DNA from: an uncultured Megasphaera sp.
GTDB taxonomy: Bacteria; Bacillota; Negativicutes; Veillonellales; Megasphaeraceae
Assembly: GCA_900554215.1 (NCBI GenBank)
Contig: USGG01000002.1
Location: 1-64,000, forward strand
Direction of reading: 5' to 3'
DNA length: 64,000 nucleotides
Shown: piece by piece, positions 45,618-54,578 of the stretch
Position numbering within the stretch: position 1 is the first letter of the stretch
Layout of the letters: each line of letters opens with the position of its first letter
The notes under the pieces: model-generated
Told to the model about the DNA's origin: nothing
Databases searched by the model: none
The model's input: the letters and a program-made list of their open reading frames with translations, nothing else
Made by a program: the position numbers and the translations under genes

Positions 45618-45661
45618 GACGGCGTTATTATTAAAACATAATTGCGCCGTCTTTCTTTTTT
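45618..45661 (+). terminator. Terminator hairpin in the leader of the P-II/liv operon
   Basis: GACGGCG (45618-45624) and CGCCGTC (45645-45651), with an inner TTAT/ATAA, followed by TTTCTTTTTT. It ends 32 nt before the P-II start, leaving no space for a promoter. The rest of 45448-45617 holds no gene. Confidence 0.65.
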
Positions 45662-45693
45662 GGGAAATATCGTTGGGAAAGGGGGACATGGAT

Positions 45694-46014
45694 ATGATGG
45701 AAATCAAGGCGATCATTCGCCGGGAATGTCTGAATGCCTTAAAAGACGGGTTGGCTGAAAAGGGCCTGTACGGCCTGACCCATTGGCCCGTAGTGGGACG
45801 AGGGAAACAGCGGGGCGTCATCGTAAACGGCGTATCCTACGACGAGCTGCCGAAGGAAATGGTGTACATCGTCGTTCACGACGACCATAAGACGGAAGTG
45901 ATTCAAACTATTATCTCCGCATGCCAGACCAAGCCGAAGGGAACTCCCGGAGACGGGCGGATATTCATCAACAGGCTGGACGAAGGATATACCATAAGCC
46001 AGCAGCTGCTCTGA
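45694..46014 (+). CDS. P-II family nitrogen regulator
   Basis: About 106 aa. MEIKAIIRRECLNALKDGL, VVGRGKQRGV, LPKEMVYIVVHDDHKTEVIQ and GDGRIFINRLDEGYTI match the P-II fold and its ATP/2-oxoglutarate-binding ends. The T-loop between GRGKQ and LPKE is a few residues shorter than in GlnB/GlnK and lacks the standard Tyr51 context. ATG 45694 is 8 nt after AAAGGGGG; ATG 45688 is too near and 45697 is possible. First gene before livHMGFJ, so it likely senses nitrogen or energy state for this importer. Confidence 0.85.
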   Translation: MMEIKAIIRRECLNALKDGLAEKGLYGLTHWPVVGRGKQRGVIVNGVSYDELPKEMVYIVVHDDHKTEVIQTIISACQTKPKGTPGDGRIFINRLDEGYTISQQLL

Positions 46015-46051
46015 ACGGAGAGAAACACGGCATAGGAACGGAGGGAAATAC

Positions 46052-46948
46052 ATGATGGAAGGCACATTATGGCTGCAGTTCGTGCAGCAGCTCATTAACG
46101 GCATATCCTTAGGCAGCATTTACGCCCTTATCGCCTTGGGATATACGATGGTATACGGCATTATGAAATTGATTAACTTCGCTCACGGCGATATCTACAT
46201 GATCGGCTCGTACGTCGGATTTTTTGCGATTACGGCCATGGGGCTGCCCTTTGTACCGGCGATTCTGGCGGCGATGGTCATGACGGGGATTTTGGGGATG
46301 GTCGTCGAACGGCTGGCGTATAAGCCCCTTCGCCATAGCCCGAAAATCGCCATATTGACGACGGCCATCGGCGTCAGCTTGTTTTTGGAATACACGACGA
46401 TGCTCGTCTTGTCGCCGCAGCCGCGGACCTTTCCGCACGTACTGGACAACAGCGTGTACCACATCGGCGGCTTAGTCATTTCGTTTCAGCAAATCGTCAT
46501 CTTCCTTATTTCGGTCGTGCTGATGCTGATTCTGACGTACGTCGTGAACTATACGAAAATGGGCAAGGCGATGCGGGCCGTTTCGTACGATCCCGACGCG
46601 GCCCAGCTCATGGGAATCAACGTAGACAAGACGATTTCCTTTACCTTCTGCATCGGGTCGAGCTTAGCCGGCGCGGCAGGCGTCCTCGTCGGGATTTACT
46701 ATAATTCCATCGAGCCCCTCATGGGCATCATGCCGGGCATGAAGGCCTTCGTAGCGGCCGTCCTCGGCGGCATCGGCATCATTCCCGGCGCGATGACCGG
46801 TGGCATTATCCTAGGCGTCGTCGAAGCCATGGTCAGCGGATTTATTTCGTCTACCTTCCGCGACGCCGCGGCCTTTGCCATTTTGATTATTATCTTGCTC
46901 ATCAAGCCGACGGGACTGTTCGGAAAGAATGAACGAGAAAAAGTGTAG
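46052..46948 (+). CDS. livH: Branched-chain amino acid ABC transporter permease LivH
   Basis: 298 aa, about eight membrane segments. LINGISLGSIYALIALGYTMVYG, KLINFAHGDIYMIG and the cytoplasmic-loop EAA-like MGKAMRAVSYDPDAAQLMGIN are classical LivH features. GGAGGGAAA before the ATG pair. 37 nt after the P-II gene. Confidence 0.95.
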   Translation: MMEGTLWLQFVQQLINGISLGSIYALIALGYTMVYGIMKLINFAHGDIYMIGSYVGFFAITAMGLPFVPAILAAMVMTGILGMVVERLAYKPLRHSPKIAILTTAIGVSLFLEYTTMLVLSPQPRTFPHVLDNSVYHIGGLVISFQQIVIFLISVVLMLILTYVVNYTKMGKAMRAVSYDPDAAQLMGINVDKTISFTFCIGSSLAGAAGVLVGIYYNSIEPLMGIMPGMKAFVAAVLGGIGIIPGAMTGGIILGVVEAMVSGFISSTFRDAAAFAILIIILLIKPTGLFGKNEREKV

Positions 46949-46951
46949 GTG

Positions 46952-47929
46952 ATGAATATGATAAACCGATTGCGAAAACAAGACGCTGTATTCTTACTCG
47001 CTGCCGTCGTCGTCTTTGCCGTCCTGCAGTTTTTGATGGCCGAACGAATCGTATCGTCGTTTTGGCGTCTGAATATCTCTTTGATTTGCCTGAACGTCAT
47101 GCTGGCGTCCAGCTTGAACCTGATTAACGGCGTTACGGGACAGTTCTCCCTGGGGCACGCCGGATTTATGGCCGTCGGCGCTTACGTGTCGGCCGTATGC
47201 ACCGTATTCCTGCACCTACCCTTCATCGTCAGCCTCATAGGCGGTGCGGCCGCTGCCGGCCTGCTGGGCTTTCTCGTCGGCGTGCCGACGCTGCGGCTGC
47301 AGGGCGATTATTTAGCTATCGCCACGCTGGGCATGGGGGAAATTATCCGTATCTGCATTTTGAATATACAGCAAGTAGGCGGCGCGTCGGGGATGTCGGG
47401 CATTCCGCGGGATACGACCTTTCCCTGGCTGTTTATCTGCATGGTCGTCACCTTGTTCGTCTTAAAGAATATCATCCACTCCAAGCAGGGGAGAGCCTGC
47501 CTGGCCGTACGGGAAAACGCCATTGCAGCCGAAGCCATGGGCATCAACACGACGGAATTCAAGGTATTTGCCTTTACGATTGCGTCGATGTTCGCCGGTT
47601 TGGCCGGCGCGCTGTTCTCTCATTACTTCGGCATCGCCCATCCGTCGAGCTTTACCTTTATGCGGTCTTTCGACATCATGACGATGGTCGTATTAGGCGG
47701 CCTGGGCAGCTTGTCCGGATCGGTCATCGGCGCCTTTATCCTGACCTTGATTGCCGCCGTAATGCAGAGCTATCCCGAATACCGCATGATCGTATACGCC
47801 TTGCTGCTCATCATACTCATGCTGTACCGTCCGAATGGGATTCTCGGCAATAAGGAGCTGGCCGAGCTGATGCTGTCCAAATGGAAGAAGGGGGGACGCG
47901 GCGATGGACCCGTTGCTGAAAACAAATAA
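46952..47929 (+). CDS. livM: Branched-chain amino acid ABC transporter permease LivM
   Basis: About 325 aa. SLNLINGVTGQFSLGHAGFM, PTLRLQGDYLAIATLGMGEIIRI and RACLAVRENAIAAEAMGIN are LivM signatures. Starts right after the livH stop; GTG 46949, ATG 46952 or ATG 46958 are possible. Its 3' end overlaps livG by 26 nt. Confidence 0.95.
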   Translation: MNMINRLRKQDAVFLLAAVVVFAVLQFLMAERIVSSFWRLNISLICLNVMLASSLNLINGVTGQFSLGHAGFMAVGAYVSAVCTVFLHLPFIVSLIGGAAAAGLLGFLVGVPTLRLQGDYLAIATLGMGEIIRICILNIQQVGGASGMSGIPRDTTFPWLFICMVVTLFVLKNIIHSKQGRACLAVRENAIAAEAMGINTTEFKVFAFTIASMFAGLAGALFSHYFGIAHPSSFTFMRSFDIMTMVVLGGLGSLSGSVIGAFILTLIAAVMQSYPEYRMIVYALLLIILMLYRPNGILGNKELAELMLSKWKKGGRGDGPVAENK

Positions 47930-48671
47930 TGTATCCATATCCTTCGGCGGCATCAAGGCCGTCCAGGATTTTAACATCGTATTGAACCGGGGCGAGCTCG
48001 TCGGCCTCATCGGGCCGAACGGCGCAGGGAAGACGACGGCCTTCAACTTGCTGACCGGCGTATATCAGCCGACGACGGGGACCATTGAATTCGACGGCGT
48101 CGACGTCACGGGGATGAAGCCCTATAAAATTACGCAGCACGGCATTGCCCGCACGTTTCAGAACATCCGCCTGTTTGGAAACTTAACCGTATTGGATAAT
48201 GTCAAAATTGCCTGCAATTACCTGGTCAACTACAGCCTGGCCGAAGCGATCCTGCGCGTCGGCCGGTACGGGAAGGAAGAAGAACGGATTGAACGCGAAG
48301 CGATCGAGCTGCTGCGGCTGTTTAAGCTCGACGATAAAAAGGACGAGCTGGCGTCCAACCTGCCCTACGGCTTGCAGCGGCATCTGGAAATTGCCCGGGC
48401 CCTGGCGGCCCGGCCGAAGCTGCTCCTGCTGGACGAACCGGCGGCGGGCATGAATCCGCAGGAAACGCTCGATCTCATGCACTTGATTGAAGAAATACGG
48501 AAGCGCTTCCAGCTGACGATTTTACTGATCGAACACGACATGTCCCTGGTCATGGGGATCTGCGAACGCTTGTACGTCCTGGAATTCGGCAAAATCTTAG
48601 CCCAGGGGATACCGCAGGAAATCAAGTCGAACGCCGACGTCATCCGGGCGTATTTAGGCGAGGAGGTGTGA
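47904..48671 (+). CDS. livG: Branched-chain amino acid ABC transporter ATPase LivG
   Basis: 255 aa. Walker A IGPNGAGKTT, Q loop in ARTFQNIRLF, signature LPYGLQRHLEIARALA (weaker LSGGQ form, as is normal for LivG), Walker B LLLLDEPAAGMNP, H loop LIEHDMSLV. Powers import with LivF. Confidence 0.95.
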   Translation: MDPLLKTNNVSISFGGIKAVQDFNIVLNRGELVGLIGPNGAGKTTAFNLLTGVYQPTTGTIEFDGVDVTGMKPYKITQHGIARTFQNIRLFGNLTVLDNVKIACNYLVNYSLAEAILRVGRYGKEEERIEREAIELLRLFKLDDKKDELASNLPYGLQRHLEIARALAARPKLLLLDEPAAGMNPQETLDLMHLIEEIRKRFQLTILLIEHDMSLVMGICERLYVLEFGKILAQGIPQEIKSNADVIRAYLGEEV

Positions 48672-48673
48672 TC

Positions 48674-49384
48674 ATGAGCCTGTTGGAATTAAAGGATATC
48701 AACGTCTATTACGGCGCGATTCACGCCCTGAAGGGAATCAGCCTGAACGTCGAAGAAGGACAGGTCGTCAGCCTCATCGGCGCGAATGGCGCCGGCAAGA
48801 CGACGACGCTGCGGACGATTTCCGGGCTGCTGCGCTCCAAGACCGGGTCTATTTCTTTCATGGGAAAGGAGCTGCGGCACGAAAGCGCCGAATCCATCGT
48901 GCAGCTGGGGATTTCCCATTGTCCCGAAGGGCGGCGGGTCTTCGCCGATATGTCCGTCAAGGAAAACCTGGAAATGGGGGCCTTTACCCGTAAGGATAAG
49001 AAGGAAATTTCCCAGACCATGGACATGATTTACGACCATTTTCCCCGCCTGAAGGAACGGATGAACCAGATGGCCGGCACCCTTTCCGGCGGCGAGCAGC
49101 AGATGCTGGCTATGGGCCGGGCGCTAATGAGCAAGCCGAAGCTGCTCCTCCTGGACGAACCGTCTATGGGGCTGGCGCCGATCCTGGTCAAGGAAATATT
49201 CAATATGGTGCAGGAAATACACGGCATGGGGACGACGGTGCTGCTGGTCGAACAGAACGCCCGCATGGCCCTGGCCATTTCCGACTACGCCTATGTCCTG
49301 GAAACGGGCCATATCTCGCTGGAAGGCGAAGCTCAGTCACTGGCCGAAAGCGAAGAGGTGCGGAAGGTGTATTTGGGCGGCTGA
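48674..49384 (+). CDS. livF: Branched-chain amino acid ABC transporter ATPase LivF
   Basis: About 236 aa. Walker A IGANGAGKTT, signature LSGGEQQMLAMGRALM, Walker B LLLLDEPSMGLAP, H loop LLVEQNARMAL. Start ATG 48674 behind GAGGAGGTG; a GTG 6 nt before is less well placed. Follows livG without a gap. Confidence 0.95.
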   Translation: MSLLELKDINVYYGAIHALKGISLNVEEGQVVSLIGANGAGKTTTLRTISGLLRSKTGSISFMGKELRHESAESIVQLGISHCPEGRRVFADMSVKENLEMGAFTRKDKKEISQTMDMIYDHFPRLKERMNQMAGTLSGGEQQMLAMGRALMSKPKLLLLDEPSMGLAPILVKEIFNMVQEIHGMGTTVLLVEQNARMALAISDYAYVLETGHISLEGEAQSLAESEEVRKVYLGG

Positions 49385-49447
49385 GGCCCGTCACAGCGGA
49401 TATACCATTACAGGTATGTTATATATACAGTTTAGGAGGGATACCTT

Positions 49448-50623
49448 ATGACTATGAGTACATTGAAAAGATGCGTGCTGGCTGCCGTGGCCGTTGCGTC
49501 GATGGCTGTCATGCTGACGGGCTGCAGCGGCAGTTCGGGAGAATCAAGTGATACGATTAAAATCGGTGCAAACCTGGAATTGACAGGAAACAGCGCGTCG
49601 TACGGCACGTCGGCCAAGAACGGCATCGAAATGGCCGTCAAGGAAATCAACGACGCCGGCGGCCTGCTGGGAAAGAAAATTGAAGTCAGCTACGCCGACA
49701 ACCGCAGCGAAGCGACGGAAGCGGCCAACGCCATGCAGAAGCTGTTGGACGACCAGGTCGATTTCATCGTCGGCCCGGACACGTCGAGCGGCGCCCTGGC
49801 CTGCGTCGCCACGGCAGATCAGGAAAAAATACCGATGATTTCGCCGTTCGGCACGAATCCGGACATTACGGTCGATCCGGCGACGCATAACGTACGGCCT
49901 TACGTATTCCGCGCTGCCTTTATCGATACCTTCCAGGGCAAGGCCATGGCTGATTTTGTAGCCGATACGCTGAAGGCGAAGAAAGTGGCTGTATACGTCG
50001 ACAACTCCAGCGATTACTCGAAGGGGCTGCAGAAATTCTTTGAAGAAGAATTCGGTAAAAAAGGCGGCTCTATCGTAGCGACGGAAGCGTATTTGCAGAA
50101 GGATACAGACTTCAAGGCGGCCCTGACGAAGATCAAAGCGGCCAACCCCGACGTCATCTACGTTCCCGGATATTATCAGGAAGTCGGCATGATCATCAAG
50201 CAGGCCCGTGAAATGGGCATGACGCAGCCGATTGTCGGCGGCGACGGCTGGGACAGCACGAAGCTGGCGGAAATTGCCGGCGCGGCGAACCTGGTCGACT
50301 GCTACTTCAGCAACCACTATTCGTCTGACGATACGTCCGAAGTCGTCCAGAATTTCGTTTCCAATTATCAGAAGGCCTATGGCCAGAAGCCGGACGCTCC
50401 GGCAGCTGTGGCATACGACAGCATGATGATTTTGGCCCAGGCTATCAAGGACGCCAACAGCACCGATAAAGATACCGTGAAGGCGGCGCTGGAAAAGATC
50501 AGCGGATTCAACGCTGTCAGCGGCAAGATCAGCTTTAACGAGTTCCACGATCCCGTCAAATCGGCAGTTGTCCTGAGCTTTAAGGACGGCAAGCAGATCT
50601 TTGTTACCAAGGTAGAACCGTAA
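49448..50623 (+). CDS. livJ: Branched-chain amino acid ABC transporter substrate-binding lipoprotein
   Basis: 391 aa. Lipoprotein signal ending VMLTGC. Periplasmic-binding fold type I: IKIGANLELTGNSASYG, AVKEINDAGGLLGKKIEV, GPDTSSGALA. The binding protein is the last gene, after livF, 63 nt apart with its own GGAGGGA. Ligand may be Leu/Ile/Val or another amino acid; given the neighbours, an amine-type substrate is possible. Confidence 0.93.
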   Translation: MTMSTLKRCVLAAVAVASMAVMLTGCSGSSGESSDTIKIGANLELTGNSASYGTSAKNGIEMAVKEINDAGGLLGKKIEVSYADNRSEATEAANAMQKLLDDQVDFIVGPDTSSGALACVATADQEKIPMISPFGTNPDITVDPATHNVRPYVFRAAFIDTFQGKAMADFVADTLKAKKVAVYVDNSSDYSKGLQKFFEEEFGKKGGSIVATEAYLQKDTDFKAALTKIKAANPDVIYVPGYYQEVGMIIKQAREMGMTQPIVGGDGWDSTKLAEIAGAANLVDCYFSNHYSSDDTSEVVQNFVSNYQKAYGQKPDAPAAVAYDSMMILAQAIKDANSTDKDTVKAALEKISGFNAVSGKISFNEFHDPVKSAVVLSFKDGKQIFVTKVEP

Positions 50624-50672
50624 GGGCGATTCATTACTGATACCTCATCTAATCCATATAGATTCCTCTATC

Positions 50673-50720
50673 AAAGGGAGAAGACGAAGCGGAAGCTTTT
50701 TCTTCTCCCTTTCCCCTTTT
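50673..50720 (+). terminator. Terminator of the liv operon
   Basis: AAAGGGAGAAGA pairs with TCTTCTCCCTTT, followed by T/C-rich sequence ending TTTT. Confidence 0.8.
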
Positions 50721-50768
50721 CCGGGGTATGTGCTATACTTTGGGTAACATTACTGTGAGGTGCATCGT

Positions 50769-51875
50769 ATGAGCGGACGTCGCATCATATTCTTGGACAA
50801 CTTGAAAACCCTGGTCATTGCCCTGGTCGTCGTATTTCACGGCGCCATGTCCTATATGGCTTACGCGCCGGAATGGTGGTATGTGCTGGACGATGAGCGG
50901 TCCCTGGCGGCGACGGTATTCGTCGTCTGGGCCGACGTGTTTATCATGCCGGTCATGTTTTTTATTTCCGGCTATTTCGGCGCGGCGTCCCTGGCAGGAA
51001 CGGGGAGCTTTTGGAAATCGAAATGGAAGCGCGTCGGCCTGCCGTGGCTGTTCGGCTCGGTCTTCATTGCCCCGTATATCGCTTACCTGTACATGCTCAG
51101 CCGGGCTGTGCCCATGACGTTTTACCAGTTTTATGCAGAATGGTTTTGGGGCGTTTTTTATCAGCAGGCCCAGTATTGGTACCTGGGATTTTTGATGGCC
51201 TTGTACGGCCTGCTGTACCTGAGCCGGCGTCTGTGTCCGGCGTGGCTGCGGCCAATGCCGGGCCGGTTTTCACTGAACGTCTTTTTCGGCTGCGCCGCCC
51301 TGTGCGCCGTTGCCATGGGGGCTATGCTGCGTTTTTACGACGATGCCGTGTGGATTCATCCCCTGTACGTCCTGTGCTTTCAGCCGACGCGGGCTCCCTT
51401 GTACCTCGTCGTGTTCGGGCTGGGAGCCTATGCCTGGCGCGGCAGATGGTTTTCCCAGGGGCAGTTCGCTTCGCCGGCGGCCTGGGGCTCAGTTTTTGCC
51501 GTCCTGTCCGTCGCGTATACGGCCTTTCGCTTCGACTATGGCTATGAGTGGCATGGACTAGCCTGTTATTCCGAAATCTTTGCCGTCCTGCACAGCCTGT
51601 TCTGCCTGACGGCCGTCATAGCGCTGACGGCCTTGTTCCAGCGGTTTGCCGATTCGTACGGGCCTTGGGGACGGCAGCTGTCGTCCTTGTCGTACGGCGT
51701 GTATTACATCCATCAGGTCGTCGTCATGCACGTCGTCTGGCTGCTGCGGCCCTGGGACGGCGGCGTCTATGCCAAATATGCCGTCATGTGCGTCTTGTCC
51801 CTCTGCATCTGCACGCTTTTGAGCCGGTATGTGCTCAGCCGCATACCGTCCTTTTCCTCATCGAAATCGAGATGA
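50769..51875 (+). CDS. Acyltransferase 3 family membrane protein
   Basis: 368 aa with about ten hydrophobic segments. Starts IIFLDNLKTLVIALVVVFHG with the conserved His, then FIMPVMFFISGYFGAASL, typical of acyltransferase 3/OpgC-like proteins that transfer acyl groups to surface sugars. ATG 50769, TGAGG 9 nt before. Single gene between two terminators; target unknown. Confidence 0.87.
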   Translation: MSGRRIIFLDNLKTLVIALVVVFHGAMSYMAYAPEWWYVLDDERSLAATVFVVWADVFIMPVMFFISGYFGAASLAGTGSFWKSKWKRVGLPWLFGSVFIAPYIAYLYMLSRAVPMTFYQFYAEWFWGVFYQQAQYWYLGFLMALYGLLYLSRRLCPAWLRPMPGRFSLNVFFGCAALCAVAMGAMLRFYDDAVWIHPLYVLCFQPTRAPLYLVVFGLGAYAWRGRWFSQGQFASPAAWGSVFAVLSVAYTAFRFDYGYEWHGLACYSEIFAVLHSLFCLTAVIALTALFQRFADSYGPWGRQLSSLSYGVYYIHQVVVMHVVWLLRPWDGGVYAKYAVMCVLSLCICTLLSRYVLSRIPSFSSSKSR

Positions 51876-51878
51876 CAG

Positions 51879-51916
51879 AACAGCCCCTCGGAAAGATTCC
51901 CAAGGGGCTGTTTTTT
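51879..51916. terminator. Terminator between acyltransferase and isocitrate dehydrogenase genes
   Basis: AACAGCCCCTCGG pairs with an AAGGGGCTGTT arm, then six T on the plus strand. Confidence 0.85.
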
Positions 51917-51926
51917 CATGTCTATG

Positions 51927-52925
51927 TTATTTTAAGTGGGCGATGACGGCGTTGCGGTATTCTTCCGTCGTAGCCTTGCCGCCGAGGTCCGGCGTGAGGC
52001 TTTGGTTTTCCGCCAGCACGGCGTCGACGGCTTTGCGGATATTGGCGGCGACGTCTGTTTCGCCGATGTATTCCAGCATCATGCAGGCCGACCAGAGGAA
52101 GGCCGTCGGGTTGGCGATGTGCTTGCCGGCAATGTCGGGGGCGCTGCCGTGGACGGCTTCGAACATGGCGAAGTCGTCGCCGACATTCATGGACGGCAGG
52201 AGGCCGAGGCCGCCGATGAGGCCGCTGGTCAGGTCCGATACGATGTCGCCGTACAGGTTGGGCATGACCATGACGTCAAATTTTTCCGGGTACATGACGA
52301 GCTGCATGCACGTGTTGTCGACAATTTTGTCGTCGCTTTCGATCTGCGGGTATTCCTTGGCGATTTCCCTGAAAATATCGAGGAACATGCCGTCGCTCAT
52401 CTTGAGGATATTGGCCTTATGGACGCAGGTGACTTTCTTGCGGCCGTTGGCGACGGCGTAGTCGAAGGCGGCACGGATGATGCGTTCGCTGGCCTTGCGC
52501 GTAATGAGCTTGATGGCCTGGACCGTGTCGTCGTTCATCTTGTATTCGACGCCGATGTACAGGTCCTCCGTGTTTTCGCGGAAGGTGACGATGTCGACGT
52601 TGGGGAAGGGCGTCGGCACGGCGGCGTTCGATTTGGCCGGGCGGATGTTGGCGTACAAATCGTATTTGTTGCGCAGCGTGACGTTAAGGGAGCGGAAGCC
52701 CTTGCCGACAGGCGTCGTAATAGGCGATTTCAGCAGGACCCGCGTCTTTTCAAAGGAGGCGAAGGCGGCGTCGGGGATGAGGGCGCCGTTCTTTTCGTAT
52801 TCGGCGGCGCCGACGTTGAAGATTTCATATTCCAGGGGAGCCTTGGCTGCTTTTAAGATGTCCAGGACGGCGTCGGTAATTTCCGGGCCGATGCCGTCGC
52901 CTTTAAATACGGTAATGGTTTTCAT
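51927..52925 (-). CDS. NAD-type isocitrate dehydrogenase
   Basis: 332 aa of the isocitrate/isopropylmalate dehydrogenase family. FKGDGIGPEITDAVLDIL, VDIVTFRENTEDLYIGVEY (a block seen in isocitrate rather than isopropylmalate enzymes), KANILKMSDGMFLDIFREIA, VMPNLYGDIVSDLTSGLIGG and VHGSAPDIAGKHIANPTAF are all present. Co-transcribed with citrate synthase (1-nt gap), which supports the isocitrate assignment. Makes 2-oxoglutarate. Confidence 0.88.
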   Translation of the reverse strand: MKTITVFKGDGIGPEITDAVLDILKAAKAPLEYEIFNVGAAEYEKNGALIPDAAFASFEKTRVLLKSPITTPVGKGFRSLNVTLRNKYDLYANIRPAKSNAAVPTPFPNVDIVTFRENTEDLYIGVEYKMNDDTVQAIKLITRKASERIIRAAFDYAVANGRKKVTCVHKANILKMSDGMFLDIFREIAKEYPQIESDDKIVDNTCMQLVMYPEKFDVMVMPNLYGDIVSDLTSGLIGGLGLLPSMNVGDDFAMFEAVHGSAPDIAGKHIANPTAFLWSACMMLEYIGETDVAANIRKAVDAVLAENQSLTPDLGGKATTEEYRNAVIAHLK

Positions 52926-52926
52926 G

Positions 52927-54267
52927 TTATCTGTCCTCCATAGGTATATAATCCATTAAATCGCCGACATACTTCGCTGCCGGACGGACGATGCGGTTGT
53001 CGTACAGCTTGTGCTCGATGTTGTGGGCCAGCCAGCCGACCATACGGCTGATGACGAACAGAGGCGTGTACAAATCGCGGGGAATGCCCAGCATGTGGTA
53101 GGCGAAGCCGCTGTAGTAGTCGACGTTGCTGCACATGTTGGCGCCCTTTGCTTCGCTCAGGGTCTTCTTGGCAATGCGTTCGAAGCGCACGTAGAAATTG
53201 AAGATATCTTCCATGCCCTTTTCCTTGGCTAACTGGCCGCAATAGTGGCGCATGATTTCGGCACGGGGGTCCGACAGGGTATATACGGCGTGGCCGAAGC
53301 CGTATATCAGCTTATCCTGATGGCGGAACTGGCCGCGGAGGATGCGTTCGATGACGTCCTTGATCTGGGCATCTGTAGCCTTGATGCCGACGGCGTCCAT
53401 GATATTTTCCATCATGAGGGATACGCGGACGTTGGCCCCGCCGTGGCGCGGGCCCTTCAGGGCGCCGATGGAGCTGGCCATGCTGGAATAGATGTCCGTA
53501 TTGGTCGACGAGACGACGACGTTCGTAAAGGTCGAGTTCGTACCGCCGCCGTGGTCGGCGTGGAGGAACAGCAGGAGGTCGAGAAGCTGGGCTTCCCTCG
53601 GCGTAAAGGCGCTGTCGAGGCGGAGCATGGACAAAATGTTTTCTGCCGTCGAGTAATCCTTGCGCGGATAGTGGATGACCAGGCTCTGGCGGTTGTAATA
53701 GTGCACCTTGGACATGTAGGCGTAGACGGCGATGGACGGCAGCTTGCTCATGATGTTGAGGCCCTTGCGCAGGGTCTGGTATACGTCGGTATTGTCCGGG
53801 TCTTCGTCGTAGTTATACAAGGTGATAAGGGAGTGCTGCAGCTTGTTCATCAGGTTTTTTCCCGGCAGCCGCAGGAGGTTCATTTCCAAAAAGTCGTCAG
53901 GCAGGTCGTAATTTTCCTGGAGGACGTTGCAGAAGGCGTCCAGCTCTTCCCGCGTCGGCAAATAGCCGAACAGGAGGAGGAAGCAGGCTTCTTCGTACAA
54001 GTAGCCGTTGTAGCGTTCCTTTTTCGCCAAATCGCGGATATCTAAGCCGCGATAATAGAGGATGCCGTCGCAGTCTACCTTGTTTCCTTCGGCGTCGCGC
54101 TTATAGCCTACGACGTCGGCGATGCGGGTCAGGCCGACGAGGACGCCGGTGTGGTCTTCATTGCGCAGGCCGCGCTTTACGCCGTACTTGGAAAACCATT
54201 CGCGGGGAATCTGTGTATAATTTTGTGATTTTCCATAAAATTGGGCCAAAAAGATGTTATTGTCCAT
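52927..54267 (-). CDS. gltA: Citrate synthase
   Basis: 446 aa. Catalytic segments: LLLFLHADHGGGTNSTFTN with the first His, GALKGPRHGGANVRV with the second, and GFGHAVYTLSDPRAE with the third His and the carboxylate Arg; catalytic Asp is probably in the MEDI/FN-containing helix following. N-terminal IADVVGYKR and GILYYRGLDIRDLA are normal. Condenses acetyl-CoA and oxaloacetate. Divergent from the aconitase gene. Confidence 0.92.
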   Translation of the reverse strand: MDNNIFLAQFYGKSQNYTQIPREWFSKYGVKRGLRNEDHTGVLVGLTRIADVVGYKRDAEGNKVDCDGILYYRGLDIRDLAKKERYNGYLYEEACFLLLFGYLPTREELDAFCNVLQENYDLPDDFLEMNLLRLPGKNLMNKLQHSLITLYNYDEDPDNTDVYQTLRKGLNIMSKLPSIAVYAYMSKVHYYNRQSLVIHYPRKDYSTAENILSMLRLDSAFTPREAQLLDLLLFLHADHGGGTNSTFTNVVVSSTNTDIYSSMASSIGALKGPRHGGANVRVSLMMENIMDAVGIKATDAQIKDVIERILRGQFRHQDKLIYGFGHAVYTLSDPRAEIMRHYCGQLAKEKGMEDIFNFYVRFERIAKKTLSEAKGANMCSNVDYYSGFAYHMLGIPRDLYTPLFVISRMVGWLAHNIEHKLYDNRIVRPAAKYVGDLMDYIPMEDR

Positions 54268-54506
54268 GTGATTCCTCTCTTTCCGGAAACGAACTGTGCA
54301 TATCTTCGTTACTAATTATTCCAGAATATTTATAAAAATTCTTTGTAGAAATAGACGCAGCCATTTTTGCAAAGTATAAGTTATTATAGCATGATTACAG
54401 AAAAAAATAAATACGAATAATCGCGGATACCCCGTGGGTAAGGGTAGTCAGGGCCAGAATAATTATGATATAATATGGTGTATGTGAAGATAAAATTTTA
54501 TATTAT

Positions 54507-54528
54507 GAAATTTATTTACATAAATTTC
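54507..54528. promoter_or_regulatory. Palindromic operator upstream of the aconitase gene
   Basis: GAAATTTAT (54507-54515), TTAC, ATAAATTTC (54520-54528): perfect 9-bp arms. A TATAAT at 54469-54474 suggests transcription starts near 54481, so the site would be in the early transcribed region. The rest of the 54268-54578 interval is AT-rich with no gene. Confidence 0.45.
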
Positions 54529-54578
54529 GACATGAGAAATGTAATGCAGCATCGCACAGATGAAGAGGGGGATTGGAC

